Source: Acidobacteriota bacterium (GTDB taxonomy: Bacteria; Acidobacteriota; Terriglobia; UBA7540). Taken from it: DNA of 6,919 bases. The position numbers and the translations under genes are program-made. The stretch spans positions 1 through 6,919 of the forward strand of contig JAJYJL010000436.1 of NCBI GenBank assembly GCA_021789565.1, written 5' to 3'. Positions within the stretch are counted from its first letter, which is position 1, and each line of letters begins with the position of its first letter. The notes beneath the pieces are model-generated. The model had not been told where the DNA came from. It saw only the letters and a program-made list of their open reading frames with translations, and made no database searches. Shown here one piece after another: positions 6,028 to 6,919 of this stretch.

Positions 6028-6537
6028 TTGCTGGCGAGACCGGCAGTCATTTACTTCTTCCCACCCAGACTGCGGGAAGATGGTTCCTTTATGTTCGGCA
6101 TCCCACAAGGAGAAACACCGCTGGCGGCGGTCAGCGTGGAAGACGTCGGCGGCGTAGTTGGCACAATTTTTGACCGGCCCAACGAGTTCCGCGATAAGAC
6201 TGTTGGAATTGTCGCGGAGGAGTTGCATTGCAGCAAGTATGCGGAAACCATGTCCCGAGTGCTCAGCAAGAAAATCGTTTACCGCTACATCCCGTGTGAA
6301 GTTTTTGCTAAGTTAGGATTTCTAGGCGCAGAAGACTTTGCCAATCTGTTCGAGTATAACCGCCCGTTCATTCCAAGCCGCCACGCGGACCTCCCAGACT
6401 CTCCGGCGCTCCATCCCGGAATGCAACGGTTCAAGCCCTGGGTACGGGCCAACGAGGACAAGTCCCATCGACTGCTGAAGCAAAGCCCTCGCCGACTAAA
6501 ATCCCAAAAGATAGGTCAGCGCTATTTACGAGGGTAG
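6028..6537 (+). pseudogene. NmrA-like NAD(P)-binding protein, C-terminal fragment lacking the Rossmann half
   Basis: From about residue 10 (base 6055) to residue 145 the 169-residue frame matches the C-terminal half of NmrA/HSCARG-like proteins. It has FFPPRLREDGSF, the GIPQGETPLAAVSVEDVGGVV segment, a KYAETMSRVL helix, KLGFLGAEDFANLFEYN and HPGMQRFKPWV. Full-length relatives are about 300 residues and begin with a GxxGxxG NAD(P)-binding fold. Here the upstream isomerase gene ends only about 110 bp before, and nothing like that fold is present in any frame. The last 24 residues are not family-like and run into the 3' end of queF, suggesting the original stop is also lost. A TTG at 6028 with a purine-rich GAGAGAGGA just upstream might still allow translation. 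There are no internal stops, so the loss may be recent or the fragment may be expressed. Confidence 0.72.
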
Positions 6538-6919
6538 CGCGCCTGAACCATCGTGTGCATACCGCCGCGGGTAGTGAACTCTCCACGCACGACTGCCCAC
6601 TTGGGCCGGCACGCACTTGCGATGTCATTAAGAATGCGGTTAACGGCATTCTCATAGAAAATCCCAAGGTTCCGGTATGCAAGGATGTAGTACTTGAGCG
6701 ACTTGAGCTCAAGACAAAGCTTGTCAGGTAGATAATGGATCGTAATCGTGCCGAAATCCGGCAGGTGAGTCCGGGGACAAATGGAAGTGTATTCGGGAAT
6801 CGTGATGGTGATTTCGTAGCCCCGGTAGTTGTTCTCCCATGTTTCGATTTCAGGCAGCTTTCCCGACACTCCCGAGGCAGCGTGCCGGGGTGTGTATTCC
6901 CTTTTGGACTCTTTTGGGG
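6522..6919 (-). CDS. queF: NADPH-dependent 7-cyano-7-deazaguanine reductase, 5' end beyond the window
   Basis: QueF reduces the nitrile of preQ0 to the amine of preQ1 with NADPH, a cytoplasmic step in queuosine tRNA modification. This is the short, single-domain (type I) form. Visible motifs are the nucleophilic Cys in YTSICPRTHLPDFGTI (Cys codon 6777-6779), its partner Asp seven residues later, the NADPH-binding LELKSLK segment, and RGEFTTRGGMHT near the end. The frame remains open past the GTG at 6869 to the window edge, and the added residues (KREYTPRHAASG) match the family's N-terminus. So 6869 encodes an internal Val, and the start lies just outside. The usual His before the conserved Glu (FHE in B. 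subtilis QueF) is Tyr here (FYE, Tyr codon 6654-6656). No other queuosine genes are in the window. Its 3' end overlaps the NmrA fragment by 16 bp. Confidence 0.93.
   Translation of the reverse strand, partial: PKESKREYTPRHAASGVSGKLPEIETWENNYRGYEITITIPEYTSICPRTHLPDFGTITIHYLPDKLCLELKSLKYYILAYRNLGIFYENAVNRILNDIASACRPKWAVVRGEFTTRGGMHTMVQARYPRK

Noticed and set aside
6867..6869. GTG at 6869 as the queF start codon
   Set aside because: The frame continues upstream to the window edge with family-like residues (YTPRHAASG), so this codon is an internal Val.

Overview
The window looks like a stretch of an Acidobacteriota (soil acidobacterium) chromosome. The evidence is indirect: a moderately high GC content by eye, a Gly/Pro-rich tail of the 'GVVGGVMGGV' kind that I associate with acidobacterial M56/TonB-type proteins, a short-form QueF with the N-terminal signature YTPRHAASG, and a Tat-exported sugar-isomerase-like protein. 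The lineage is an inference from family recognition, not a search result. I see no phage, IS, CRISPR, tRNA or rRNA sequence. Most of the window is ordinary housekeeping and secreted-enzyme content, and I found no convincing new multi-gene system.

Layout from left to right. (1) 1-819, plus strand: the 3' end of a gene that begins before the window. It encodes a repeat-built coiled-coil protein with a Gly- and Pro-rich tail, possibly the C-terminus of an M56/BlaR1-like or TonB-like protein. (2) 820-971: a short convergent intergenic region holding an 88-bp composite palindrome (865-952) with TGTAGCG/CGCTACA ends and two internal hairpins. It looks like a dispersed REP/MITE-type repeat. (3) 972-2339, minus: a secreted M28 zinc peptidase with a C-terminal fibronectin III-like domain. 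(4) 2463-3326, minus: purU, formyltetrahydrofolate deformylase. (5) 3485-4651, plus, divergent from purU: a membrane-anchored PP2C/SpoIIE-type phosphatase. A TATAAT box lies upstream, and its start codon is uncertain. (6) 4828-5919, plus: a Tat-exported xylose-isomerase-like TIM-barrel protein. (7) 6028-6537, plus: the C-terminal half of an NmrA-like NAD(P)-binding protein whose Rossmann half is missing, probably a relic. (8) 6522-6919, minus, running off the right edge: queF, the preQ0 reductase of queuosine synthesis, overlapping the relic tail to tail by 16 bp.

How the genes relate. They do not form one pathway. purU and the M28 peptidase lie on the same strand with a 123-bp gap and need not be co-transcribed. 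The phosphatase and the isomerase are codirectional with a 176-bp gap. PurU feeds formate and free tetrahydrofolate into one-carbon metabolism, QueF serves tRNA modification, and the M28 and isomerase proteins are exported. The mix of convergent and divergent genes, a truncated gene and a palindromic repeat is typical of a rearranged, non-operonic chromosomal region.
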